Source: Dimargaris cristalligena
Lineage: Eukaryota; Kickxellomycota; Dimargaritomycetes; Dimargaritales; Dimargaritaceae
Direction of reading: 5' to 3'
NCBI GenBank assembly: GCA_027576995.1
Contig: JANBQC010000331.1
Coordinates: 1 to 30,884 of the forward strand
DNA: 30,884 bases
This document shows positions 9,820 through 20,600 of the stretch, one piece after another. The notes beneath the pieces are model-generated. The model ran no database searches. It was not told the DNA's origin and worked only from the letters and a program-made list of their open reading frames with translations. Made by a program: the position numbers and the translations under genes. How positions within the stretch are numbered: position 1 is the first letter of the stretch; each line of letters opens with the position of its first letter.

Positions 9820-12800
9820 TTATTCAGGGGACGGAAAGGACAATTCTTCAAAGGGGTCCCCATCAACTGATTCCAGGTAGTCGGTAGCCAAGTGGGGAAG
9901 GGGGGTTGGTCTGGGCCGCACCAGAGACGACAGTGTCAAAACCGCTGGGGCTGGTGATACACCACCACCGCTATTACTGCCATTGCCACCACTACTACCA
10001 CCACCGCCATCACGATAGGAGCGACCACGGCCATTACTATGATGGTGGCCATTGGCTGTCTCAGCAGGCACACCCGTATTCGAGCACGAGTCAGAAGTAG
10101 TGATTCCGTTCAGTGGCATATCTCTAGAGTCTGATTCCGTAGAGCGTTGATAAGATGGTCCTGTCGAAGAAGATGCCAACGATACGGACGAGGAGGTCTG
10201 CGTATGGCGCCGCCGACTATTACGGGAGTGCGGCTTAGTTCGCTTTTCCGGGGGGTTACTACTACTACGGTCCGTCCGAACATGATCAGCATTATTATTA
10301 TCCACCGGTGGTGACGGATCCTGGTGATGAGCGGCCACCATGACGTATTCATCGTCCATTAATTCGGGTTCCGGCTCAGTCAGATTCCGACGACTGCTGC
10401 CACCATCGTTATTTTCCAAGGTAGTAGTGGTCGTGTGGGTGGTGAGCTTAGCTGGGTAGTGGGGGATGGCTGGTCCCGTAGTCACATTGCTGCAATCAGG
10501 AAGGTCCCCTCCTCCTCGCCCCCCGTTGATGACCGTCGCCAACAAATACGGCGGTGTGGACATCGAGTGCGGCAGAATTGAGGTGACCGCCGCCGCGGCT
10601 GCGGCCAGGGACGATGATTGCGGAGGATGGACGGAACTTAAAGTCGGCAATCCATTGTTGGATGTTGAGGCTAAGGACGACGCGGCTGTAGTTGTTGCTG
10701 CCGTAACTGATAATAATGATGACGATGACGATGCCGTCAAGCGTGGGTGTGTGTCAGGTGAAGTCAGGAGGGGTTCATCATCTCCCCCAGGCCCCGAAAA
10801 TTCCATTTCAAACTGACCATCGGTGGGTGAAAACAACCCAGTAGCGGGGACCCCCCGGACCTGAATACCCACCGAACTAGGGGGCAAGGCCGGGGCCGAT
10901 TTCATGCGCGAGTGGCGCCCGGCCCGCTTATGCCCGCCCCCCATCCCATGCAGGACCTGGTGCATTAGGGAAGCGCTACTATGGTTAGCTCTATCGGAAC
11001 CGCCTGAAGTACCTTCCTCACCGTTCACCCCCGCCGATTGGATGGGGGGTAGGGATACAGATGAAGATGAAGATAAGGATGAAGATGAGGATGAGGAAGG
11101 GTTCGACGAGGGCCGCCCGGAACTTTTCGCAGCCCGCCGGTTCGCAGCATCGGCTTTCAACGGGTTAATATCTTCCGCCAGGGTTTCCGGTTTAGGAACC
11201 GATCGGGGTCGGACGAGTACCGGCGGATACAACGGCACGGTTGACTGGTCGGGAATACCGGCCCGTTTGAAGAACTCCATCTTAATTTGTTGCTCTCGTT
11301 GGATCTCGTTGAGGGTATCACTTTCGTAGTCGTTGGACGGGCGCCGTTGTTTCGCTGAAGGGTGCGAGGACTGGGACTGGGATTGGGATTGGGATTGGGA
11401 GTGAGGCCCCGTCAACGCTAGAAAATGAGATGGTCTCCCGTTCTCACCGGTATGATCATTATCATTATCATCACCATCATTGCCATCATCCTTTAAGCCC
11501 CTGGAGTGGGGGGTAGTTGGGCTGTCAAGGGGATGCGCCCCGCCGCCACTGGTATATCGCCGTTCACTTGCTTTACGGGCCGCTTTCTTTCCGTATACCT
11601 TCTTATCAATGGCCACGGGTTTAGCTCCCTCGCCCTCGCCCTCTCCTTCTTCTTCAATGGAAGAGGGGAAGGATGGCAATGGAATAGGGGATACCAAATC
11701 GGCTGGATCGCCGGATGAACAGTCCATATCCCCACCTTCCGAAGTTTCGGGAACAACCTCGTCCATCGGTGGAACATCATCCGGGTCCATCCGATGGTGT
11801 TCGGGGCCCACCGCCGTCATGGGGGAAGCCGGTAATGATTTCGACGTGGGCATGGCCGCTGAATTAGAGGTAGTGGGTGACGAAGCAAGAGACGCCCCGC
11901 TCAGTTTTGCCGGTTTAATGATCCCGACACTCTTGACCCGTTTCCGACGTGACCCGGGACCGCGTTTGCGGATCGTTCGGGAATTCGGTTTACTTCCGGA
12001 TTCGCCTTTCTGGGCTTCATCGTCCTCTCCTTCCCCTTCGTCGCCCCCGCCACCGCTGTCGACGCTGATCCCGAAGCCCAGGCAGTAGGCGAAGAGGGAT
12101 CCCACGTCGATACTCTTTTCATCTAATTGGATCCCCCGAATAGGTTCCTGGGGGTTCTGGGTACCCCGGGTGCCGAGCATTCCTTCCTGGGTATTGGGCA
12201 GCGTGCGGCGGTTCAGGTAATTGTTGGCATATTCCTCCGGCATCCGGATCGTAAGGGGGGAGAAGTAGGGTAGGGGTGGTTGGCAGGCGAACGCTTTACG
12301 CTCGAAATTGACCAGTTCGAAGCTGGTCCACGGCTCAATCTGGACGTACGTTTTCCGAAGTAATTCGGGGAGGAAATTACGCCACCCCGGGATCTCCCGG
12401 GCGGTCTGGGTCCAGTGGCGACTGAACGCATAGTGGGGCCAGAAGCCGGCCTGGGCCCGGGGCAACGAGCCGCCGTGATCAGTCAATAGGGAGGAGGGTG
12501 GATAAGGGGATTCGGGTACCGAGGAGTCCCCCCCTCCCTCCTTTTCCATCGATCCGGCGGAGTAGTAGTAGTAGTGGTGGTGGTCAAGAGGGTGGAGGTG
12601 GGGGGAAACTGCTCGGGCCCGGCTGATCGTGATAGGTCGGGCCGATGAGGTCGTTTCGGTCGTTGGGTTCGATTCAGGCTGGGCCAGTGGCCGTGGGGTT
12701 AAGGTTGCTACGGGAGTCTGCGGATGAAGCGATAAGTCCTTTAGCGAATCGGTTAGGGATGGCGAGTGGGGGGGATCGGCTGGGATTGGGGTCGGTTGAC

Positions 12801-15630
12801 TTTCACCTATTGCGCCCGTTTTGTCGGTGGGTTCGATCGGAGAGGGGTTGTTAGTATTGCCCTCGGAGTGGATAGCAGAAGCCTCATTCGCTTTAGTTGA
12901 ACCGAAGTCTGGGGAAACCACCGGCTCCCCATGGGTCTCCGCCGACGGGGGTGAACCGGCCGGAGTCGGTAACGAGTTACGGTGGGAGAGGGGCTTGTCA
13001 CCGCCCTCGGTCGTCTCGGGCGGAGCAGTCCTACGGGACGACTCTACCGGTGGGGCAACTTCGGATTCACCGGTGGATTCAGAGGGTGTTCCGCCGCCAT
13101 TAATATTCGGTCCATCACCCGTCCCGGTGGGTGCCGTTGGTGACGGAGTAACCACATCCGTAATCAAGGGGTGGGCGGTCGACTGGTCCGGGGCCACTGG
13201 AGTCGACTGCTGAAGGCCCGCCAAAGCCTCACTCCACCGGTGGCCGGTGGAATCATCCATCGGCAGGGAAAGCGGACGGGGCGGGGGATGGTGTACCGAA
13301 TAGTGCTGGAAACGCAAGGTCGATGAATCCAGCGATGACGCAGACGCGGGTTCGGAGGAAGGGGCCGACGAAAAATAATGAAACCCCCCACCACTACTAC
13401 CGCCACCTCCGTGTAGGCGTTGTAAATGCAACTGATACTGGTGGTGGATGTCTACTTCGGCGGTATCCATACTAAGTCGGAAAGTGTTGAGGATAAGCAG
13501 GGAAGTGCCGCGTAAGGAATTGGACGGCAAATTATTTTGGCAGACGGCGATGAGACGTTCGATGAAATGGCATGTGTGAATAAGGTGAAGGAGGATTTCG
13601 TTGTCATGACCGAAAATAATTGGGATTGCCGAAGGAGGGGTAATGGCGGTGGCCGATGTTGCTGCCGCTGCAAGGTGGGGAGGAGGGGACAGTAGGCCAC
13701 TGCCAAGTGATCCCGGTTGGCTATGGCTGTGGTGGTGGTAGCTTGAGCCTGAGGTAGGAGAGGAGGCGAGTGGTGGCGGTACTTGTCCGGATAGTGGGGA
13801 AGCCGAAGCCGCGGCAGCCATGCTAAGAATGCGGTTGAGACTGGTGGGTAGGGGTGCCGGGCCAATACCAGTGCCTCCACTCAGCGACGAAATACTGGGT
13901 CGTTTCTTGTGGCGATGGGGGGTATTCGTAGTCGAAGCGGGGGCCGATGCGGTAACCCCTTCCATCAAGTCCGCCGGGTGGGACGACCGCAGCGGGCCGT
14001 AACTGCCGCGGCGGTCCAGGGATCGGGCTAGACCCGGTTCAATATCGGAGTCCGAGTTCCGGTCGGCGGTGGGGGGTGTCATTGATTCACTCACGTAGCC
14101 CGTCAGATTCTGGGAGCTGTGTACCAACAGGGCCACCAGCTTATAGAGCAGTGATTGGAGCTGGCTATTGGACGTGTGGATGAAGTAGAGGTCGACCAGA
14201 CGGGTCCAGAACCGGAGATCGATGGAGCGCAGGACGCTGTCCAGGTGGTCGGTTTCCACCAAGACCTGATAGATGATTTCGATGATTTGGAGGTGTTTGT
14301 AATCGAAGGGTACGGGGGAGGGGCCGTTGTCCCCGGGTGCTGCCGCGGCGTCAGGGTGGCTGGCTTCACGGGCTTTTTCGGAGGGGGTAAATCCCCCCCG
14401 GGCCACAATGAGTTGGCAGAGCTGGGGCACGTGGTCGGTCAATTCCCGGCGTACGAATAGGCCCAGGGGAATCAGACTATTCTGGGGACCGAACTGGGGT
14501 TCGATATGCCGGACATTTTGGCGCTGACGGACCCACCGTCCGTAACAGCAGGTCGTTTTGCGCATCAGGGTGGCCAGAATATCGATACAGCAGCTGGCCA
14601 GGGCATCGCCCGGGGGTCGCTGGTTAATATTCGAAATCAGGATGGTGGTGTAGGAGATGGGGGTGAATTGGTTCAATTCCCAGCCGTAGAAGAGTAGATC
14701 GAGGCGCGGTAGGTTGTAATGGCCGTCGATGAGGGTGGTCAAGAAATCGGCGGCACCCTGGTAGATGAGCGGATGCCAGCGGCCGTCCAGCATCATGAAG
14801 AGAAAGTCGGTGAAGCCCTCGTCGCGCAGGTGATCAAAACGCTCCCGGTACACGTTGGGGGTGGACCGGCGTACGACCACGTGGGTGACAAAATCCAGGA
14901 TGGGGGGGGAGTACAGGTAGGGTAAAGCGCCGAACAGCAGGGGCATCTGGTGGGGCATACTGCGGAACCGTTTGATGAACATGTCGACGGCCGGCGAGTG
15001 GGTCGCCTCGACCTGACCCAGATAGACGGGATCGGTAGTGGGACTGGACCCGTCTTCCTCCCCGGGGGGATAGATAGGGCTGGCCACGACGTGATTGGTG
15101 TTATTAGTAGGATTAGTATTCACGGTCAGGAGGCACTGCAGCGTGCGCTCGGCGTAAGTGTCGAGGAAATATTTGGTAAGTTTACGGAAATGGTAGAAAT
15201 TACCCCGGGCCTCGGGATCGAATATTTCGAACAGGGTACACAGAATGACGTCGAGTTTCTGGAGGGCGATGCTATTGCTATTGATATTGGTGCTGGTCGA
15301 CAAGGCCTGGGCGGCCGAATAGGATTGTTTCATGGCCTCCGGGTCGGTCCACGTCCGGTGGGGCAGCGGGAACATGTCCAGGAGGGCGGCGAGCCGATAG
15401 CCCCGGGTGGCAGGGGTCTGGTGGGGCTGACACAGCGGACGGGGGCTGAGGACGATGAAATTAATGTACATTTCGGTGATGCCATCGAGCTGGAGGTATT
15501 CGACGAGTTTGGTGGAGATTTGGGGGTCGTCAAGTTTGAGGAAGCGGGCTAGAATGGCCTGGGCGGCATTTTGGGGGATCCCTCGGGGAAGTTCCCGGGG
15601 TTTGGGAGCGGGCTGGATACTCCGAAACAA
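9820..15630 (-). CDS. SAPS-family (SIT4-associated / PP6 regulatory subunit) protein, 1936 aa
   Basis: SAPS proteins bind the Sit4/PP6 phosphatase catalytic subunit and act in TOR, cell-cycle and trafficking control. The frame is open without introns. Residues about 25-512 are alpha-helical with the SAPS layout: a start like ILARFLKLDDPQIST, a region with YHFRKLTKYFLDTYAERTLQ, the block SPPILDFVTHVVV then EGFTDFLFMML (compare the family's GVIEWLHEQNLIPKLL), and a segment FDYKHLQIIEIIYQVL (compare LGFTRLKIVELIAELL). Further ordered islands lie at about 673-732 and 1060-1185. The rest is disordered: Ser, Gly, His, Pro, Glu-Gly and Ser-Gln runs coded by simple repeats. Yeast SAPs have roughly 800-1060 aa, so this one is very long. 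The start at 15630 is chosen because SAPS-like sequence begins within 25 residues. The assignment is by eye and could be wrong at subfamily level. Confidence 0.7.
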   Translation of the reverse strand: MFRSIQPAPKPRELPRGIPQNAAQAILARFLKLDDPQISTKLVEYLQLDGITEMYINFIVLSPRPLCQPHQTPATRGYRLAALLDMFPLPHRTWTDPEAMKQSYSAAQALSTSTNINSNSIALQKLDVILCTLFEIFDPEARGNFYHFRKLTKYFLDTYAERTLQCLLTVNTNPTNNTNHVVASPIYPPGEEDGSSPTTDPVYLGQVEATHSPAVDMFIKRFRSMPHQMPLLFGALPYLYSPPILDFVTHVVVRRSTPNVYRERFDHLRDEGFTDFLFMMLDGRWHPLIYQGAADFLTTLIDGHYNLPRLDLLFYGWELNQFTPISYTTILISNINQRPPGDALASCCIDILATLMRKTTCCYGRWVRQRQNVRHIEPQFGPQNSLIPLGLFVRRELTDHVPQLCQLIVARGGFTPSEKAREASHPDAAAAPGDNGPSPVPFDYKHLQIIEIIYQVLVETDHLDSVLRSIDLRFWTRLVDLYFIHTSNSQLQSLLYKLVALLVHSSQNLTGYVSESMTPPTADRNSDSDIEPGLARSLDRRGSYGPLRSSHPADLMEGVTASAPASTTNTPHRHKKRPSISSLSGGTGIGPAPLPTSLNRILSMAAAASASPLSGQVPPPLASSPTSGSSYHHHSHSQPGSLGSGLLSPPPHLAAAATSATAITPPSAIPIIFGHDNEILLHLIHTCHFIERLIAVCQNNLPSNSLRGTSLLILNTFRLSMDTAEVDIHHQYQLHLQRLHGGGGSSGGGFHYFSSAPSSEPASASSLDSSTLRFQHYSVHHPPPRPLSLPMDDSTGHRWSEALAGLQQSTPVAPDQSTAHPLITDVVTPSPTAPTGTGDGPNINGGGTPSESTGESEVAPPVESSRRTAPPETTEGGDKPLSHRNSLPTPAGSPPSAETHGEPVVSPDFGSTKANEASAIHSEGNTNNPSPIEPTDKTGAIGESQPTPIPADPPHSPSLTDSLKDLSLHPQTPVATLTPRPLAQPESNPTTETTSSARPITISRARAVSPHLHPLDHHHYYYYSAGSMEKEGGGDSSVPESPYPPSSLLTDHGGSLPRAQAGFWPHYAFSRHWTQTAREIPGWRNFLPELLRKTYVQIEPWTSFELVNFERKAFACQPPLPYFSPLTIRMPEEYANNYLNRRTLPNTQEGMLGTRGTQNPQEPIRGIQLDEKSIDVGSLFAYCLGFGISVDSGGGGDEGEGEDDEAQKGESGSKPNSRTIRKRGPGSRRKRVKSVGIIKPAKLSGASLASSPTTSNSAAMPTSKSLPASPMTAVGPEHHRMDPDDVPPMDEVVPETSEGGDMDCSSGDPADLVSPIPLPSFPSSIEEEGEGEGEGAKPVAIDKKVYGKKAARKASERRYTSGGGAHPLDSPTTPHSRGLKDDGNDGDDNDNDHTGENGRPSHFLALTGPHSQSQSQSQSQSSHPSAKQRRPSNDYESDTLNEIQREQQIKMEFFKRAGIPDQSTVPLYPPVLVRPRSVPKPETLAEDINPLKADAANRRAAKSSGRPSSNPSSSSSSSLSSSSSVSLPPIQSAGVNGEEGTSGGSDRANHSSASLMHQVLHGMGGGHKRAGRHSRMKSAPALPPSSVGIQVRGVPATGLFSPTDGQFEMEFSGPGGDDEPLLTSPDTHPRLTASSSSSLLSVTAATTTAASSLASTSNNGLPTLSSVHPPQSSSLAAAAAAVTSILPHSMSTPPYLLATVINGGRGGGDLPDCSNVTTGPAIPHYPAKLTTHTTTTTLENNDGGSSRRNLTEPEPELMDDEYVMVAAHHQDPSPPVDNNNADHVRTDRSSSNPPEKRTKPHSRNSRRRHTQTSSSVSLASSSTGPSYQRSTESDSRDMPLNGITTSDSCSNTGVPAETANGHHHSNGRGRSYRDGGGGSSGGNGSNSGGGVSPAPAVLTLSSLVRPRPTPLPHLATDYLESVDGDPFEELSFPSPE
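11060..11100. repeat. coding microsatellite (serine run of the SAPS-family protein)
   Basis: A degenerate GATGAA/GATGAG tract codes a long Ser run on the minus strand. Similar coding simple repeats in the same gene are a GATTGG tract at about 11369-11400 (Ser-Gln repeats) and a CCCTCG tract at about 11629-11645 (Glu-Gly repeats). Confidence 0.8.
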
Positions 15631-16290
15631 AGGCCGGTGGTGGGGGGTGGAGGAAGGCAGGGCGGGGGATGATGACGGGGTTTCACGGTCGCCGTCGGGG
15701 ACAACCAGGGGACGGTCTGGCTCGGGGGGTGCTCGGCGTCCAGGTGGGGGCGGGCGGGGGGGCTGCCGCGGTCACATAGCCGGGGGGTTTCGTTGTGCTG
15801 GAGGGGGCGGGGGGGGGAGGAGACCGAGGAGGTGAGGCAGGGTTCCGATGGGAGGGAAATGCGTCGTTGATGAGGACGGGACTGGACTGTTCCATCGTAG
15901 GGCAATAGCCGCACGCTCAAAGAGACGAACAGGTGTGACGAGAAGGAGAAGGGGGAATCAGCCAAAAAGAGGGAAGTGACGCAATGGGTAATAAAAGGAG
16001 GAGGAGAGACACACCATACAATATAATGAGTAGAGGACAACGAAGGAAGGTAGAGAGAATCAGGTCGGGAAGAAGAGAGTGAAAAAAACGGAAGTCGCAG
16101 TACGGGGGAAACACGGCAGCAATAGAAGTAGAGTGAAGTATGTAGTATGGTATGGTATGGTAAAAGGCAGTAGTAGTTCGGGACTATGTGAGGGAGAAGA
16201 GAAGGGGAATGCACAAATAACAAAAGACGGAGCTCGGAATATAAGAGAAGCAAGCGGGCTGTTCAAGCAAAGGTTTTAGATTCCTTCCCT
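15631..16290 (-). promoter_or_regulatory. pyrimidine-rich leader and upstream region of the SAPS-family gene
   Basis: Read on the gene's strand, this stretch is strongly C/T-rich for more than 600 bases, with few purine runs, and it holds no recognisable domain in any frame. Several frames stay open only because of base composition. It is most likely a long 5' UTR plus proximal promoter. The true transcription start cannot be set from sequence alone. Confidence 0.5.
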
Positions 16291-18390
16291 GGAATGTGCG
16301 AGTGGCGGCAGCAGTAGCGTTCTATAGTATCATTATGGTAAGTATAGAGTGTCTGTTGTTTTGGCCTGTTGTGCAACTCCAACTTTTGGGCCTGAGTCCA
16401 CCTTTATAAACTACGCCGTTTTCGAGATGGGCAGCCTCCTCCTCCTCCTCATTATAACTATAATTATATTATAATACACACATGGCAAGGCCAACAATGT
16501 GAGGGCAGGAAAGGGCCTTTAAATAATACACGACTTCATTCAGCCCTTACATAACTTTAGCTGGCCAGGGAAGGGCGGAGAAGGCTTGTTTAAAAGGACA
16601 TCATGCGCTATAAACTCCATTACCCCCCCTCTTCTCTACATACTTTTCAACCCAGGCCAGGCCAGGGGACCTGTTCTATCCGCCGGCTCTCCCAACCAAG
16701 GCACCCCCCCATACACATACACAGCAGCATGCTGTATCTATTTCGGTGATGGTCGGCAATATATAGTCTATACGCCCCCAACCCCAATGGCGGAAAGGGG
16801 AAGGGGCACCACAGTCAGTCACTATTATAAAAAACATTCGTAAATGAATCGGAAGAAATGGGGGGAGCCGCCCCTTTGCCCAGGCACCTGGAAACTTACC
16901 CAATAAAAGGCTGTTCGATATAGATCCCCCCTCCTGCTTAGCTGGGTCATGCTATTAATCAATCCGTCTTACCGTAAAGCTTCACGCGGCTAACCGACCT
17001 TTAAGGTGGTGAATAAAAGGACCGGTCGATTCCTCCTCGATTGCGTATTGGGTCCGTCGTACTCCCTATGCCAATAACTGTATCAATCGGCATCACTAAT
17101 ACCATTCTCAAATGTTCGGTACAGGTTGTTAGATGTATGTTCCGTTGCTAAGGGAATCTGGCTGGATACCACCCGGACCCGCTAAAACCCCCGATTTCCT
17201 GCCAATGCCCTCTCTCTCCCCTTCCTGGCCTACTTACTTTTAGAATATAAATAATATACATATGTAAGGGTAAAATGGACTCAGGAGCAGGGGAGAGAGT
17301 ATGAAGTCAGAGGGTGTATTATATCTCTATCTTTTCCCCTCATTTTCGGCTAAAATGGGTCTGTCGGATCCATAGAAACCCTCCACAACGCCGCTTTTAC
17401 TCGGAGTCCATTTGTCGTTGGTTTTACGTCAGCAGTCCCAACGGTGGCTATTAAGGCATCTTAATTTACCCCCGTCAATTAATAATACCCTGGCTTTGGT
17501 AACACGGCTAAAGGCCCCATTGTGCCCGAGCATTGCTTGGCCATCAACATCATATACTCCCACGGGTATCATGCCAATCCAATATCTAAATATTGAATAC
17601 TAATACCGGCCTTCATGGAAGGGATACTAGAAGATCATCCCACCCGGCGGGGCCTAGGCCAAGAATAGGGTTAGTAGCCGCGTGACCGCCACACCGTTAA
17701 GCACTACAGTACCCGTAGCCTCAGTTAACCTACTGGTCTAGCCTAAGTACGTTCCGTTATTAGGCTAGACCGGTCATCCTGGTAGATCTGATCGTAGTTC
17801 TCCTTAAAATATAGTATTCCGGATATTATTAATAAAGGTCGGATTAGCCAACTATATAGTGCACCACATGGTTTACTCAGTAGGGCATGAAGATGTAGTA
17901 ATTTACAGTAATTTAAAGCCATTGCTAAAGGCAGGGAGGGGTAAAGTCCACCGGTTCAGTACCAGCCGATATGGCCCGGATTAGCAAATAAAAGCTGGGT
18001 TGGTCAGTTCGATGGATGATAAACCCCCCACCGCCGCTATTGAAATCGTCATTTTTGCAACTAAAATTAATAAAATGTATAAAAATGGTCGGTAGCAAGT
18101 CAACTGGTATCCAAAAACTCTCTTCTATAAGGTGGGGGAAAGTGGTTGGGTGTCCCGATTGCTAGAATCCAGAGATATTGCATGTGCAACAGGGATCATA
18201 CCAGCAGATTCCAATTGCGGCATGCTGAACGTAGTGTAGATAGAATAGCCGGCCTACCGTTGGCGGTGGCGCACGGAATCCCCAACCGAGCGGGTGAAGG
18301 AGAAGAGATTAGCAAGCGCAGCTCCCCCCTCCTCTCTCTCTCTCTCTCTCCCTCCCTTCTCAGCCGATGACCACACCCTTTGTCCAGGGC
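16291..18390. other. 2.1-kb intergenic stretch without a recognised gene
   Basis: I see no exon chain that encodes a recognisable protein. Structure present: a CTC triplet run at 16436-16450, a strong inverted repeat at 17732-17774, and a CT-dinucleotide run at 18330-18352 just past the bHLH gene stop. Confidence 0.5.
17732..17774. repeat. 15-bp inverted repeat with 13-bp loop
   Basis: Positions 17732-17746 and 17760-17774 are reverse complements at 14 of 15 positions; the core TCTAGCCTAA/TTAGGCTAGA is perfect. The loop is 13 bases. The one mismatch would be a wobble-type pair in one RNA orientation. It could be an RNA hairpin, a tip of a small transposable element, or a binding site for a dimeric factor. 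Confidence 0.75.
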
Positions 18391-19373
18391 TCACTGCGGT
18401 TTAAGAAGCTGCTGGATCTGCTTAATCTCGGCGTCCATCATTTGAATATCGTGATCCAAGGCCCGTGTATAATTCAGCGATTCCTCGAGGATAGTGGCCT
18501 CCCCCAGGGCCAGCTTGACGCTCAGTTTGGTGTTTTCGAGTTTGGCCTGGTCCTCCAGTCGTTTCCGCTCCTGCAGGGCCGGTACGGTCACACACAGATC
18601 GTCCAGTCCCACCTTGATGTTCTGGCGGCGTTTCTGCTCGGAATAGATATGGTTGGCCTTCTTCTCTTCTTCGGTCAGCAGTTCCTTACGACGAAGGCCA
18701 GCGCTGGCGGATTTATTGGATTGGGTGTTGGCTAAAGCCGCCTGCGACTGCGGTGACGATGCGGGTGACGGTGATGATGCCCCCGAGGGGTTTAGGGAGT
18801 GGCCCGTGGATGCCGCTGGATCACAGTTCGCCGGCTCACCACCTGAGGCGCTGCTGCTACTGTTACTGGTAGTTCCCGTAGAGCTTAGCACCGCCGGGTC
18901 GTTCTGGGGTGTCCAAAACGAAGTAAAGGTTTGGCCGGTGGGCATGTAAAGACCGGGACTTGGCAAAGAAGCATCGGGCGGTGCGAAGAAGTCCGTCGAG
19001 GGGGTGGTCGACGCTGTAGTGTAATCCAGAGTGAACACGAGATAAAATAATATAATAGAAAAACGACGGGATAAGATAGTAGTGGAATGAGTAGAGTGTT
19101 TCTCTATTCTTCCTTAGGTTGAGGGGAAGTGGCCATTGTCCGAGGGTTGGGTTCGCCATGGGCTCAGCGACGTCAGCATTGTCGGCCTGGCACTGGACGA
19201 GAGGACGCCATGTGAATGTGTAAGAATGCGGGTATGTTGGACCTACCTTGGCCGGCTGGTACATTATAGCCGGAATTGTCGTCTAGCTCGGGACTATGGC
19301 CGAGTTCGTCCAAAACGCCGTAGACACTATCAAGGTCTTCGGCAGATAGGAGGTCGGCAAAGGAGTTGTTCAT
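18391..19373 (-). CDS. bHLH transcription factor (Ino4/Mlx-like basic region)
   Basis: Two exons, 19373-19247 and 19013-18391, are joined across a 233-nt intron (GTAGGT donor, CTACAG acceptor) in matching phase, giving 249 aa. The N-terminus (LLSAEDLDSVYGVLDELG) is an acidic helix of activation-domain type. A Ser/Thr/Pro/Gly-rich linker follows. The bHLH domain fills about 157-229: basic region KKANHIYSEQKRR with H164, E168 and R172, the His-Glu-Arg set of class B factors that read CACGTG. Helix 1 is IKVGLDDLCVTVPAL. An unusually long charged loop of about 25-30 residues comes next, and then helix 2 (ATILEESLNYTRAL). A short leucine-containing coiled coil ends the protein at 249. Fungal relatives of this type regulate lipid, phosphate or sugar genes; the target set here is unknown. 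Confidence 0.85.
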
Positions 19374-20380
19374 CAGGGTAACGGTTGGGTAGCGCGCGTT
19401 TATAGAGGGAGGGTGTGTGTATGTTGAAGGAAAATGAGGGTGTATAGGCTAGCCGAGGGGTAGAAGGGTAAGTGTATAATTGCGGGGGACTGCTGCTGCT
19501 GGAGAGGAAGAAGAGGGGTCAGGTATGCTGTATAGAGGGAAATGGACGAAAGCGGGGGAATATTAAATAAGCCTATAAAGAAAGCCTCGAGAGAAATGTG
19601 CCTTCTGAACAGGGGGAATATACGCCTGGGCACCACCACTACCACTAATATTTTGGCCCGTTTACATAAGTTATATGTTTAAGTATTGTTGCTATGGCTC
19701 CAACCCCTCCTCTCTCGCTTCCCTTCTCCTTATGCTGTGTTATATAATACATCACAGTTAGGCAGTGGTGAGTGGGGTAGGGAAGCCCACTGGACGGTAT
19801 TACCAATAGATAACCACACAGTCGAGGTCCTAAAGCCACCACTTTCAGCTGACAAGGCCAGCCGGGCGAATCGGCTGCCTCTGCACATATATATCGGCGG
19901 GTCACCGACCAGTCATGTGACCCCGGTGGTAATAGTGACAGGACTATTCTGATGGATACCCCTCTGTTATGCCTGCTAATCAAAGGCTGATAATACTTAT
20001 TTATCCATTTGCCGTCCATTTCGGTGATCCACAGCTGTATGAATAGGCGTCGAGCTGAACCAGAGCAAGCGAGAGAGTAGGTGTCCGCTATTCAAGTTGG
20101 CGGTGTTCATGAATATTCCCCCTGTTCTTCTTTTCAAGTAAAGTCTTCACCAAAGAGCCGGTCGTTTGGTTAGGGTGCTGTAGATCTTGATAACGGGGTG
20201 ATCCAGCACAAAGACAAAACCCTCTCCTTCACCAACTTACACACCCTTAAATCTATTATCGGGTGTACTATCATCCGCTCTAGCGTTGCTTTGTCAACAA
20301 CTTAAACAAAGGATGTCGGGTTTACCGTATATCCGGCGAATCGAGCCGTTCCAACGCGCGCGCCTATACGGGGGGAATTA
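19374..20380. other. divergent promoter region between the bHLH and peptide genes
   Basis: The first 270 bases are the C/T-rich leader of the bHLH gene when read on the minus strand. No gene is seen in the rest. The region is shared upstream sequence for the bHLH gene and the peptide-precursor gene, which are transcribed away from each other. Confidence 0.5.
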
Positions 20381-20385
20381 AGGAA

Positions 20386-20394
20386 TATATAAAA
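20386..20394 (+). promoter_or_regulatory. TATA box of the peptide-precursor gene
   Basis: TATATAAAA lies about 207 bases before the ATG at 20601, with a purine-poor, CA-rich leader between them. This is the clearest core-promoter element in the window and suggests regulated or strong expression. Confidence 0.6.
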
Positions 20395-20600
20395 CACCCT
20401 ACAGCCCCCGCCGATTTCCATGCCTACACCACTTCAACTCAACCCAGTACCACCATCATCATTCATCTCATACATTTTTATTGAATAGCTTGCCTATTAC
20501 TATTATTCGTTTCGTCTGTCCTACACTTTTCCACCCATATAACGTACACATTCACATATACCCCGCTCAATTCCTCCATTACTACCCCACCATTGCTATC

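Noticed and set aside
14155..15552. Long plus-strand frames opposite the SAPS gene.
   Set aside because: They are mirror frames of GC-rich coding sequence; the minus-strand frame has family motifs and they do not.
15549..16253. A 234-codon minus-strand frame upstream of and overlapping the SAPS start.
   Set aside because: Its Leu/Ser/Pro/Phe content is what any C/T-rich leader gives; it has no domain and runs in another frame than the SAPS protein.
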